Positions 16,821 through 24,908 of a DNA stretch of 64,000 nucleotides are shown here, one piece after another. Position 1 is the first letter of the stretch. Every line of letters begins with the position of its first letter. The notes under the pieces were generated by a model, which made no database searches, was not told the DNA's origin, and worked only from the letters and a program-made list of their open reading frames with translations. The translations under genes were made by a program, and so were the position numbers. Source of the DNA: WLWS01 sp965243105 (GTDB lineage Bacteria > Pseudomonadota > Gammaproteobacteria > Eutrophobiales > Eutrophobiaceae); NCBI GenBank assembly GCA_965243105.1, contig CBDEUC010000003.1, positions 2,170,001 to 2,234,000 of the forward strand, in the 5' to 3' direction.

Positions 16821-17477
16821 ATGGAAAGACGCTTAAAGGAGAGACTGATTGGTGCCGCCGTGCTGGTCATGCTGGCGGTTATTTTTATACCAATGGTGCT
16901 GGACAACAATTCAGGCACCGACGTCAAGATCGAAAAAAGTAACATTCCCGCCCGCCCGGAAGACAGTTTTAATTCGCGTATTGTGCCGCTGGAGGGCTCC
17001 GACCTCACTCCCTTGCCGGTAAAGGAAATTGAAGAGAAAGAAATTTCCGTAACGGCTGCGGAGACGGCAAGCATTGAAAAGGTGGAACCGCTTGAGGCGG
17101 TCACGGCAGAAGGTGAGGCAACACTGCCTGAAGCGCCGCGAGCGACAGTAGAAACGGCGATAGTGCCTGAAAAAGTGGTCGAAGAAGAACTGCAGGAAGT
17201 GAAGGAGTCGGCGCGGGCAGCAGGGGCCGGCGCAGTCGGAACGTCCGCCTGGGTTGTGCAGCTGGGAAGTTTTTCAAGTAAGGATAACGCATCAGCACTC
17301 AATGAAAAGCTTAGAAAAGCAGGTTACCCGGCATTTGTAGAACCCCTGAAAAGGAGCTCCGGAATGGCTTACCGGGTTCGCGTTGGGCCGGAGCTGAAAC
17401 GTTCAAATGCTCAAAAACTGCAAGAGAAACTAAATAAGGAAATGAAAATCGAGGGTATTGTCGTAAGATACCCCTAA
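16821..17477 (+). CDS. dedD: SPOR-domain protein, DedD-like
   Basis: A 218-residue bitopic inner-membrane protein: short cytoplasmic N terminus, one membrane helix (about 9-27, GAAVLVMLAVIFIPMVL), a low-complexity Glu/Ala/Val linker in the periplasm, and a C-terminal SPOR domain (about 135-218, from WVVQLGSFSSKDNA). SPOR domains bind denuded glycan strands at the septum, and DedD helps cell constriction. The folC-dedD-cvpA-purF order supports the name. Overall similarity outside the SPOR domain is low, as is usual. Confidence 0.88.
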   Translation: MERRLKERLIGAAVLVMLAVIFIPMVLDNNSGTDVKIEKSNIPARPEDSFNSRIVPLEGSDLTPLPVKEIEEKEISVTAAETASIEKVEPLEAVTAEGEATLPEAPRATVETAIVPEKVVEEELQEVKESARAAGAGAVGTSAWVVQLGSFSSKDNASALNEKLRKAGYPAFVEPLKRSSGMAYRVRVGPELKRSNAQKLQEKLNKEMKIEGIVVRYP

Positions 17478-17507
17478 CCTGAACAGAGAGTTTCGAGATC
17501 GGTCATA

Positions 17508-18053
17508 ATGCACGCCGTTGATATTGGAATTATAGTCATCCTTGCTTTACCTGCGTTAATAGGCGTGATGTACGGTTTTCTCAATATCATATTTTCCCTG
17601 ATAGCCTGGTCACTGGCATCAATCATCGCGACCAAGTTTGGCAGTAACTTCGCTCCCATGCTTGAAAGTCTTACCGATACAGTACTATTACAGAAGATCC
17701 TGGCTTTCATTGGTGTATTCATCATCAGCCTGATGATTCTTTCCGCCCTGGCCTTCCTGATTAGCAAGCTGCTTGGGCGAACCGGCCTGACTGCAGCAGA
17801 CAGGATACTGGGCTTGTTTTTTGGATTTACACTCGGGGGATTTATAGTTGCCGTTATTGTTTTCCTGGCAGGTTTTACCGCGTTGCCCAAGGAGGACTGG
17901 TGGACAGAGTCGCTGCTGCTTGAACCATTCCAGTTAATAGCAGAATGGGGGCAACAGTATTTGCCGGAGGATTTTGCTGAGCATCACGAGTACCAGCTAC
18001 CTGAAGAAATACCAGGAACAACAGAAAATGCTGAAATGGGAGACACCGCATAA
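17508..18053 (+). CDS. cvpA: CvpA family membrane protein
   Basis: A 181-residue protein with four predicted membrane helices (about 5-25, 28-45, 63-85, 100-125) and a short hydrophilic tail. CvpA is known from colicin V production and envelope stress tolerance, but its molecular role is unclear. Its TAA shares a base with the purF ATG (TAATG), so translation is coupled. Position directly before purF is the conserved context. Confidence 0.92.
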   Translation: MHAVDIGIIVILALPALIGVMYGFLNIIFSLIAWSLASIIATKFGSNFAPMLESLTDTVLLQKILAFIGVFIISLMILSALAFLISKLLGRTGLTAADRILGLFFGFTLGGFIVAVIVFLAGFTALPKEDWWTESLLLEPFQLIAEWGQQYLPEDFAEHHEYQLPEEIPGTTENAEMGDTA

Positions 18054-19579
18054 TGTGTGGTATTACGGGCATTGTAGCCAGGAATAACGTAAACCAGGCC
18101 ATTTACGACAGCCTTACAATGTTGCAACACCGGGGCCAGGATGCAGCCGGTATGGTGACCTCTGACGGTAAGCGACTTTACCTGAGAAAGAACAATGGCA
18201 TGGTCAGGGACGTATTCCAGACCAGGCACATGCTGAACCTGAAGGGTCACATGGGAATCGGGCATGTTCGCTATCCTACCGCCGGGTGTTCCTCGTCAGC
18301 CGAAGCCCAGCCGTTTTACGTGAATTCCCCTTATGGAATTACCCTGGCGCACAATGGCAACCTCACCAACGGCGAGGAACTTAGCCAGGACCTGATGAAT
18401 TCTGACCTGCGGCATTTGAATACCGGCTCAGATTCCGAGGTATTACTGAATATCCTGGCCCACGAACTTCAGCAGGCGGGAAAGTCCCGCGAGGGTCTCA
18501 CGGTAACAGATATTTTTTCCGCAGTAGCAGGACTTCACAGGCGTTGTCGCGGCGGATATGCCGCTGTCGCCATGATTACCGGGATTGGCATCCTCGGATT
18601 TCGCGATCCCTACGGCATTCGACCGGTTGTGTTTGGTGAAAGAGTGACTGATAAGGGCAGAGAGTACATGATTGCCTCGGAGAGCGTAGCGCTGAATGCC
18701 CTTGGATTTGAGTTACTTCGGGATATTGAACCCGGTGAGGCGGTTTTTATCACTGCCGATGGCGAGTTACATACCCAGCAGTGCGCCGAGAAGCCATTTT
18801 ATGCCCCCTGCATATTTGAACACGTGTACCTTGCCAGGCCTGATTCCATTATTGACGATATCTCGGTTTATAAAACCAGGTTAAGAATGGGCGAAATGCT
18901 GGCAAGAAAGATAAGAACAACCTGGCCTGACCACGACATCGATGTGGTCATTCCAATACCTGATACCGGTAGAACATCCGCCTTGCCACTGGCCCAGGAA
19001 CTGGGTATCAAGTACCGCGAGGGTTTTATCAAGAATCGCTACATTCCCAGGACATTCATTATGCCCGGGCAGAATATTCGAAAAAAATCGGTAAGACAGA
19101 AACTCAATGCAATCGAGCTGGAATTTCGTGATAAGAATGTGTTGCTGGTGGATGATTCAATTGTTCGGGGCACTACATCCGGTGAAATAATCCAGATGGC
19201 GCGGGAGTCCGGGGCAAGCAAGGTGTATTTTGCCTCTGCCGCACCACCTGTTAGAAACCCGAATGTCTACGGTATTGATATGCCTACTGCAGAAGAACTT
19301 ATCGCCCATGGACGTAGCGAAGAGGAGGTGGCCAGTGCCATTGGCGCAGACAGGCTGATATACCAGGACCTGGACGACCTCGTCGAAGCAGCGAGGACCG
19401 GTAACCCCGCAATAGAGAAGTTTGATACCTCGTGTTTTACCGGGGAGTACATCACCGGGGATATCAGCAACGACTACCTGGAAAAAGTGTCCCTGGCCAG
19501 GAATGATGCGGCCAAGTCAGGCCAGGATAACATCGAAGAAAGCCTGGTAGACCTGTCGATAACAGAAAGTGGGGTCTGA
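18053..19579 (+). CDS. purF: Amidophosphoribosyltransferase
   Basis: The first step of purine synthesis: glutamine plus PRPP give 5-phosphoribosylamine. The N-terminal nucleophile Cys2 is exposed by removal of Met1 (MCGITGIVA), so no propeptide is present, as in E. coli. The glutaminase domain spans about 2-230. The PRTase domain carries the PRPP loop VLLVDDSIVRGTTS at about 363-376. At 508 residues it is standard. It ends face to face with the PHB reductase gene, only 8 bp apart. Confidence 0.97.
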   Translation: MCGITGIVARNNVNQAIYDSLTMLQHRGQDAAGMVTSDGKRLYLRKNNGMVRDVFQTRHMLNLKGHMGIGHVRYPTAGCSSSAEAQPFYVNSPYGITLAHNGNLTNGEELSQDLMNSDLRHLNTGSDSEVLLNILAHELQQAGKSREGLTVTDIFSAVAGLHRRCRGGYAAVAMITGIGILGFRDPYGIRPVVFGERVTDKGREYMIASESVALNALGFELLRDIEPGEAVFITADGELHTQQCAEKPFYAPCIFEHVYLARPDSIIDDISVYKTRLRMGEMLARKIRTTWPDHDIDVVIPIPDTGRTSALPLAQELGIKYREGFIKNRYIPRTFIMPGQNIRKKSVRQKLNAIELEFRDKNVLLVDDSIVRGTTSGEIIQMARESGASKVYFASAAPPVRNPNVYGIDMPTAEELIAHGRSEEEVASAIGADRLIYQDLDDLVEAARTGNPAIEKFDTSCFTGEYITGDISNDYLEKVSLARNDAAKSGQDNIEESLVDLSITESGV

Positions 19580-19597
19580 CCGGTATATCAACCGGTC
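19578..19597. terminator. Hairpin shared by convergent purF and phaB ends
   Basis: GACCGGT, a six-base loop and ACCGGTC form a perfect 7-bp stem that overlaps both stop codons. It is symmetrical for both strands, so it could end both transcripts. No strong T-run follows on either side. Confidence 0.4.
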
Positions 19598-20607
19598 CAC
19601 AAACCGCCGTTAACGCCGATCTCGGTTCCAGTAATATAGGCACTTTCCGGTAGGGCCAGGAAGGCAACGGCATGTGCAATCTCTTCCGGTTTTGCCAGCC
19701 TGCCTGCCGGGATAGTGGCGATAATGGCTTCCCTCACTTCCTCGGGTATGGCTTCGACCATTCTTGTACCCACGTAACCCGGGCAAATACTGTTAACGGT
19801 GATGCCCTTGTCAGCCAGTTCGATAGCGAGGGAGCGACTGAAGCCAATCATTCCAGCCTTGGCGGATGAGTAATTTGTTTGTCCGAACTGACCCTTTTGA
19901 CCATTGACCGAGGATATGTTGATGATGCGACCGTAATTGCGCTCCACCATGCCCTCGACAACGCACCTGGTCATGTTGTACACGCTATCGAGGTTTGTAT
20001 CCAGCACAGCGTGCCAGTTTTCAGGTTCCATTTTTCTCAGCATGGCGTCCCTGGTGATACCGGCACAATTGACCAGCACATCAATCCGGGAGTATTTTTC
20101 TTCGATCAACTTGACCGCGGAAATACAGGAATCAAAGTTACTGACGTCGCACTCTACGATATCGGCTTTGATACCTTCCTGGGCTCGCTCTTCCACCCAG
20201 CGCTCAGCAATTTCTTTCTCAGGCTTAATGTAGGTTGCGACGATGCGGGAATTCTCAAGCGCCAGCTGCTTGCATATGGCCGTACCAATACCACCGATGC
20301 CACCGGTAACTACGGCAATGCCAGTCTTGACCTCATCATTATCGACGATTGCGTCATCTTCGAGAGTTTTATTATTTTTAGAAGTTGAAGAATTCATAGT
20401 TCCCTTAAAGTACATCTCAATGTTTTCATTTTGAAACCGGTTCAGGGTATTGAAAGTATCATTGCTGAACTTGAACAGGCGAGAAAAAGAATCAAAAGCA
20501 CTATCGATCGAGTCCTGCCAGTTTTTAATCGCAAAGGACTGCGCTTTTTCAAATTCCTGCAAATTCTCCGGGAATAAGGCGCTAACGGTTTTGTATTGAT
20601 ATTTCAT
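19588..20607 (-). CDS. phaB: Acetoacetyl-CoA reductase with phasin-like N-terminal extension
   Basis: It reduces acetoacetyl-CoA to (R)-3-hydroxybutyryl-CoA for PHB synthesis. The SDR part (about 94-339) has the dinucleotide loop TGGIGGIG at 101-108, S232/S233, Y246 and K250, and the PhaB-type block GRIINISSVNGQKGQFG. Ahead of it lie about 70 residues rich in Phe, Asn and Gln (EFEKAQSFAIKNWQDS) that look like the amphipathic helices of a phasin, then an acidic linker. Ordinary PhaB is about 245 residues. A second ATG (residue 71) follows AAGGGA, so an internal start making plain PhaB is possible. The fusion reading is inference from the open frame and composition. Confidence 0.88.
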   Translation of the reverse strand: MKYQYKTVSALFPENLQEFEKAQSFAIKNWQDSIDSAFDSFSRLFKFSNDTFNTLNRFQNENIEMYFKGTMNSSTSKNNKTLEDDAIVDNDEVKTGIAVVTGGIGGIGTAICKQLALENSRIVATYIKPEKEIAERWVEERAQEGIKADIVECDVSNFDSCISAVKLIEEKYSRIDVLVNCAGITRDAMLRKMEPENWHAVLDTNLDSVYNMTRCVVEGMVERNYGRIINISSVNGQKGQFGQTNYSSAKAGMIGFSRSLAIELADKGITVNSICPGYVGTRMVEAIPEEVREAIIATIPAGRLAKPEEIAHAVAFLALPESAYITGTEIGVNGGLWTG

Positions 20608-20653
20608 AATAGGTAAATTGAAAAAAAATTATTTGGAAAACCGGGAAGAACAG

Positions 20654-21127
20654 CTATTTTTTCTCGTCTTTTGAAGTGGAAGAAAAACTGGCTGCCTTGA
20701 AAAAATTATCCTGCGCTTCCTGCCATAGCTTGAGGTTACGCTCGGTTAAATCACTCATGGCACTAAAGGGGCTGGAACCAACTGATTCCTGCAGCTTCTC
20801 CTGGAATTCCAGCTGCTGCCGGGTAAATATCTCGATGCTTTTTTGCAGGTAATCCGAAATTACGTTCTGGTAATTTTGCCCGTAACATTGAATAAGTTGC
20901 GTCAGGGCCTGTGTAGAAAAGAGCGGGTCGCCATCATGCTCCTGCTCTGAAATTATCTGCAGAAGAATACTGCGTGTCAGGTCTTCCTCGGTTTTTACAT
21001 CTTTAACGCAAAACTCAATATTTTCCATCACGAGGTTTTTTACGTCCTCGAGGGTGATGTATTTGCTTCGCTCTGTGTCGTAAAGACGACGATTAGGATA
21101 TTTTTTTATAACGCGGATGTTGCTCAT
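20654..21127 (-). CDS. phaR: Polyhydroxyalkanoate synthesis repressor
   Basis: A 157-residue regulator. The N-terminal DNA-binding/accumulation domain has the diagnostic IKKYPNRRLYDTERSKYITL, followed by the PHB_acc repeat region (about 70-120, FSTQALTQLIQCYGQ). In characterised bacteria PhaR binds both DNA and PHB granules and derepresses phasin genes when polymer forms. It sits between two reductase-like SDR genes on the same strand. A promoter-like CTGTCA-17 bp-TATAAA lies in the 53-bp gap before it. Confidence 0.95.
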   Translation of the reverse strand: MSNIRVIKKYPNRRLYDTERSKYITLEDVKNLVMENIEFCVKDVKTEEDLTRSILLQIISEQEHDGDPLFSTQALTQLIQCYGQNYQNVISDYLQKSIEIFTRQQLEFQEKLQESVGSSPFSAMSDLTERNLKLWQEAQDNFFKAASFSSTSKDEKK

Positions 21128-21180
21128 TGTTAGATTCCGTTTTATTTATATTCAAGCATAGAAAATGTGACAGGCAACAA

Positions 21181-21930
21181 TCAGTGTATATATTGCCCAC
21201 CATTTACAGCAATATCGTTACCGGTAATAAACGCGGCCTGGTTGGAGCAAAGAAAGCCGACGAGGGATGCAACCTCACCTGCTTCTCCGAGCCGGGCTGC
21301 GGGTATCTCTGAAACAAGCTGGTTGAGCTCATCGTCGCTAATGGATGTCGATGAGTCCAGGCTGATGTGGCCAGGTGAAACGGTATTAACGGTAACGCCT
21401 TTCCTGGCCAATTCCTGCGAAAGTGCCATGGTAAATCCATGCACGCCCGATTTTGTAGCAGCGTAGATGGCCTTACCACCTTTGCCTTTTCTACCGTATA
21501 CGGAGGATATGTTGATAATGCGACCAAATCCGCGCTCACTCATGCCTTCGCTGATGAGTCGGCATATGTTAAAAACACTGTCCAGGTTAACGCTGGCGCT
21601 TTCCAGCCAGTCTTCATGGCTGGATTCAAGAAAACTTCCGGATACTTCAAGGTCAGAATTGTTAACGACGATATCGATGTGTCCCTGCTGCTGTTCAATT
21701 TCATTTACAGCATCTTTGCATGCTGAAAAGTCCCGGGTATCTGCGACAACCGAGTGAATTTCATGTTCGCTTTCCTGGAAGAATGAATCGTTCTGCTGTG
21801 CTGTCTCAGGGTTCTTAACGAGGCAGACAACATGTGCACCTGATTGGGCTAACTGCTGGCAAATGACCCTTCCGAGTTCACTATTTCCATCTGCCACGAG
21901 TGCTGTCCTGCTTTGAAGATCAATATTCAT
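21181..21930 (-). CDS. Divergent PhaB-like short-chain dehydrogenase
   Basis: A 249-residue SDR clearly related to the acetoacetyl-CoA reductase two genes downstream. The catalytic residues remain (N115, S142/S143, Y156, K160, within NISSVYGRKGKGGK). However, the glycine-rich cofactor loop TGGxxGIG has become ADGNSELG (13-20), and the usual NNAG is NNSD (90-93). Cofactor binding is therefore likely changed or lost. It could act on another hydroxyacyl-CoA, or be a granule-associated or regulatory pseudo-enzyme. It forms one block with phaR and phaB. Confidence 0.85.
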   Translation of the reverse strand: MNIDLQSRTALVADGNSELGRVICQQLAQSGAHVVCLVKNPETAQQNDSFFQESEHEIHSVVADTRDFSACKDAVNEIEQQQGHIDIVVNNSDLEVSGSFLESSHEDWLESASVNLDSVFNICRLISEGMSERGFGRIINISSVYGRKGKGGKAIYAATKSGVHGFTMALSQELARKGVTVNTVSPGHISLDSSTSISDDELNQLVSEIPAARLGEAGEVASLVGFLCSNQAAFITGNDIAVNGGQYIH

Positions 21931-21989
21931 ACAACGTTTCTCTCTGCTTGTTAGGTATTCAGCCAGTTTTTCGCAGGAGCCCGTTTATT

Positions 21990-22025
21990 CTACGCTGCAC
22001 TGCACAAAAACTTGTTGCAGTGTAG
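21990..22025. promoter_or_regulatory. TGCA-rich inverted repeat, candidate PhaR operator
   Basis: CTACGCTGCA and TGCAGTGTAG face each other across 16 bp (9 of 10 pairs match). The left arm continues as CTGCACTGCAC, close to the CTGC-N3-GCAG pattern reported for PhaR sites in Paracoccus and Rhodobacter. It lies 60-95 bp upstream of the divergent SDR gene, and a -10-like TAGAAT (minus strand) overlaps its edge, so a bound repressor would block transcription of the PHB cluster. The assignment is by pattern and context only. Confidence 0.4.
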
Positions 22026-22146
22026 CAAAAACAGGGAGCTGAAACCAGCAAACGCAGGATCAAAATTGTCCCCAGCGTTAGAGAGCTAATATATTGAAAT
22101 ATATGCTGAAATTATCTCGACCCGGAATTGTTGCAGGCGGTCGTGA

Positions 22147-23562
22147 TCAAAAATGTATGGCGCGCTTGTCAACGGCGAGAGCGGCTTCATGCAGGGCCTC
22201 GGAAAGGGTTGGATGTGCATGAATCGTGCGCGCGAGATCCTCGGCACTGCCATCAAATTCCAGCGCCACGACGGCTTCTGCAATCAGTTCCGATGCATTC
22301 GGACCAAGGATATGCACACCCAGTATTCTATCGGTACTGGCGTCGCTGATAATTTTAACCAGGCCACTGGTTTCGCCCATGGCACGCGCCCTGCCACTGG
22401 CGGCCAGGGGAAAACTTCCGCTGTTGTAGGCAATGCCTTCACTCTTGAGTTCATGCTCGGTCTTGCCTGCCCAGGCGATTTCCGGCCACGTATAAATTAC
22501 CCAGGGAATCGCGTCGTAGTTCATGTGACCAACATGACCAGCGATTTTTTCTGCAATAGCCACACCTTCCTCTGAAGCCTTGTGAGCAAGCATAGGTCCC
22601 CTGACAACGTCACCAATAGCATAAATATTTTCAAGGCCGGTACGACAATTCTCGTCCACTACGATGAATCCACGTTCATCAACTTCAATGCCTGTATCTT
22701 CTACGCCAAGTCCGGCGGTATTGGGTTTACGTCCAACTGCAACGATCAACTTGTCAACCACCAGCTGCTGTTTCTCGCCATCAGCTTCATAGGTGATGGT
22801 GACTTCGCGATTATTGCAACCAGTGCCGGTAACGCGCGCACCGAGTCGAATATCGAGACCCTGCTTGCGCAACAATTTCTCCGCTTCCCCGGCAATGCGT
22901 CGGTCAACTGGAGCAAGAAACTCATCAAGTGCTTCGAGGATGACGACCTCAGCGCCCAGCCGGTTCCACACGCTACCAAGCTCCAGGCCTATAACACCCG
23001 CGCCGATGACACCGAGGCGCTTGGGTACATCGGTAAATGCCAGTGCGCCGGTGGAGTCGACAATCAGTTCGTTGTCGACCTGGGCCGGGGGTATGGTCAT
23101 GGGGACGGAGCCAGTTGCGATAATTATGTTTTTCGCACTGACGCTGTAGTTTTCTTCCTCGGCAGGTTGTACCTCGATTTCGTTGGCCGAGACCAGGCGA
23201 CCGTGACCCTGCAACCACTCAACCTTGTTTTTCCTGAAAAGTCCGGCAATACCCTGGGTGAGCGTTGAGACGATGTTCTTTTTCCTGTCGATCATGCGAT
23301 GTACGTCCATCGCCACGCTCGGAACATTGATGCCATGCTCCTTTGCTTCGTGCTTTATGAAACTGAAATGATGCGATGAATCCAGCAGGGCTTTTGAAGG
23401 AATGCAGCCCACGTTTAAACAGGTGCCTCCCAGCACCGGGTTACCTTCATCATCCAGCCAGCTTTCTATGCAGGCTGTTGATAATCCCAGCTGAGCGCAG
23501 CGGATTGCCGCGACGTATCCGCCGGGGCCTGCACCAATCACGACTACATCATAATTTTTCAT
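22147..23562 (-). CDS. lpd: Dihydrolipoyl dehydrogenase (E3)
   Basis: It reoxidises dihydrolipoamide in 2-oxoacid dehydrogenase complexes using FAD and NAD+. In 471 residues it has the FAD motif IGAGPGGYVAA, the redox disulfide C48/C53 in GGTCLNVGCIPSK, the NAD motif GAGVIGLELGS and the C-terminal catalytic H450/E455 (HAHPTLSEALHEA). It follows sucB by 48 bp on the minus strand, so it serves 2-oxoglutarate dehydrogenase and possibly other complexes. Confidence 0.97.
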   Translation of the reverse strand: MKNYDVVVIGAGPGGYVAAIRCAQLGLSTACIESWLDDEGNPVLGGTCLNVGCIPSKALLDSSHHFSFIKHEAKEHGINVPSVAMDVHRMIDRKKNIVSTLTQGIAGLFRKNKVEWLQGHGRLVSANEIEVQPAEEENYSVSAKNIIIATGSVPMTIPPAQVDNELIVDSTGALAFTDVPKRLGVIGAGVIGLELGSVWNRLGAEVVILEALDEFLAPVDRRIAGEAEKLLRKQGLDIRLGARVTGTGCNNREVTITYEADGEKQQLVVDKLIVAVGRKPNTAGLGVEDTGIEVDERGFIVVDENCRTGLENIYAIGDVVRGPMLAHKASEEGVAIAEKIAGHVGHMNYDAIPWVIYTWPEIAWAGKTEHELKSEGIAYNSGSFPLAASGRARAMGETSGLVKIISDASTDRILGVHILGPNASELIAEAVVALEFDGSAEDLARTIHAHPTLSEALHEAALAVDKRAIHF

Positions 23563-23610
23563 AAGTTTTTTCCATCAATTGCAGCTCAAGACACACGCAA
23601 ATGTAAATTT

Positions 23611-24897
23611 CTAGATTTGCAAAAGTAGCCTGGCTGGATCTTCTATCTGTTCCTTGATTGAAACCAGGAACTGCACCGCTTCACGTCCATCAATAATTCG
23701 ATGATCGTAGGACAGTGCCAGGTACATGACTGGCCTGATGACAACTTCACCATTTTCGGCAACGGGTCTTTCCTGGATCTTGTGCATGCCAAGAATTGCA
23801 CTTTGCGGAGGATTGATAATGGGTGTCGATAGTAGCGAGCCGAAAATACCACCATTTGTAATGGTGAAGGTGCCACCGGTCAATTCCTCGATGGTTAATT
23901 TTGAATCCCTGGCTTTCACGCCCAGTTCTCTTATCCTGGCTTCAATATCTGCAAAAGAGCTCTGGTCGGCGTCCCGTAAAATCGGCACAACCAGTCCGCG
24001 GGGTGCACTCACCGCGATACCGATATCAAAGAAGCCATGGTAGATGATGTCTTCACCATCGACCGATGCATTGATAACCGGGAATTTCTTCAGCGCCTCA
24101 ACTGCGGCCTTGGTAAAAAAGGACATGAAGCCAAGTTTTACTCCATGGGCTTTTTCAAATTCATCCTTGTACTTTGCCCGCAGGTCCATGACGGGTTGCA
24201 TGTTGACTTCGTTGAAGGTAGTGAGCAGGGCATTTTCATGTTGCGCAGAGAGCAGGCGTTCTGCAGCCCGCTTGCGCAGGCGCGTCATGGCGACCCTTTC
24301 TTCCGGTCGCTCACCTGCAGGAATATTGGCCACTTCCGGCGTCGGTGCCGAAGATGTTTCTACTGCCGGACTGGCTGGTGCAGGTGTTTCCGGGGCAGCA
24401 GGAGCAGCAGCCGGTTCGGCGGGTGCAGCAGCTGGTTTCTGCTGCTCAAGGAAATTAAGAACATCTTCCTTGGTAAGACGATCGCTGTCTCCAAGCACCG
24501 GTACCTGGTTCGGTGTCAGGTTATTTTCTTCCAGTAAATTGCGTACTGCCGGGCTCAGTTTTGGTTCACTGCTGGCCGGTTCGAGTTCGGGAATCGACTG
24601 CTGCTGGGGCTCACTGGCGCTTTCCGGCTCGGCCGCGGGAGCTGCGGCAGTCGCACCGGCCTCGGTATCGATCCGCGCGATTATCTCGTTACTCTCGACA
24701 AGCTCGCCATCTCCCTTGAGTATTTCCACGAGCACACCGTCATTAAGGGCTGCAACTTCAAGCGTCACCTTGTCAGTTTCGATGTCGATGAGGCTATCAC
24801 CCCGGCTGACCGCATCCCCGGGTTTCTTATGCCAATTCATTAACGTGGCTTCCGCCACGGATTCTGCCAGTACCGGTACTTTGACGTCGACTTGCAC
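23611..24897 (-). CDS. sucB: Dihydrolipoyl succinyltransferase (E2o)
   Basis: The core of the 2-oxoglutarate dehydrogenase complex. Order: one lipoyl domain (lipoylated K43 in DIETDKVTLEV), an Ala/Pro/Glu-rich swinging arm, the E1/E3-binding domain (LSPAVRNLLEENNLTPN, about 115-150), a second Ala/Pro linker, and the catalytic domain (about 195-428) ending in SYDHRIIDGREAV with catalytic H399 and D403. 428 residues is standard. It begins 11 bp after sucA. Confidence 0.97.
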   Translation of the reverse strand: MQVDVKVPVLAESVAEATLMNWHKKPGDAVSRGDSLIDIETDKVTLEVAALNDGVLVEILKGDGELVESNEIIARIDTEAGATAAAPAAEPESASEPQQQSIPELEPASSEPKLSPAVRNLLEENNLTPNQVPVLGDSDRLTKEDVLNFLEQQKPAAAPAEPAAAPAAPETPAPASPAVETSSAPTPEVANIPAGERPEERVAMTRLRKRAAERLLSAQHENALLTTFNEVNMQPVMDLRAKYKDEFEKAHGVKLGFMSFFTKAAVEALKKFPVINASVDGEDIIYHGFFDIGIAVSAPRGLVVPILRDADQSSFADIEARIRELGVKARDSKLTIEELTGGTFTITNGGIFGSLLSTPIINPPQSAILGMHKIQERPVAENGEVVIRPVMYLALSYDHRIIDGREAVQFLVSIKEQIEDPARLLLQI

Positions 24898-24908
24898 GCT
24901 GAGCTCCT

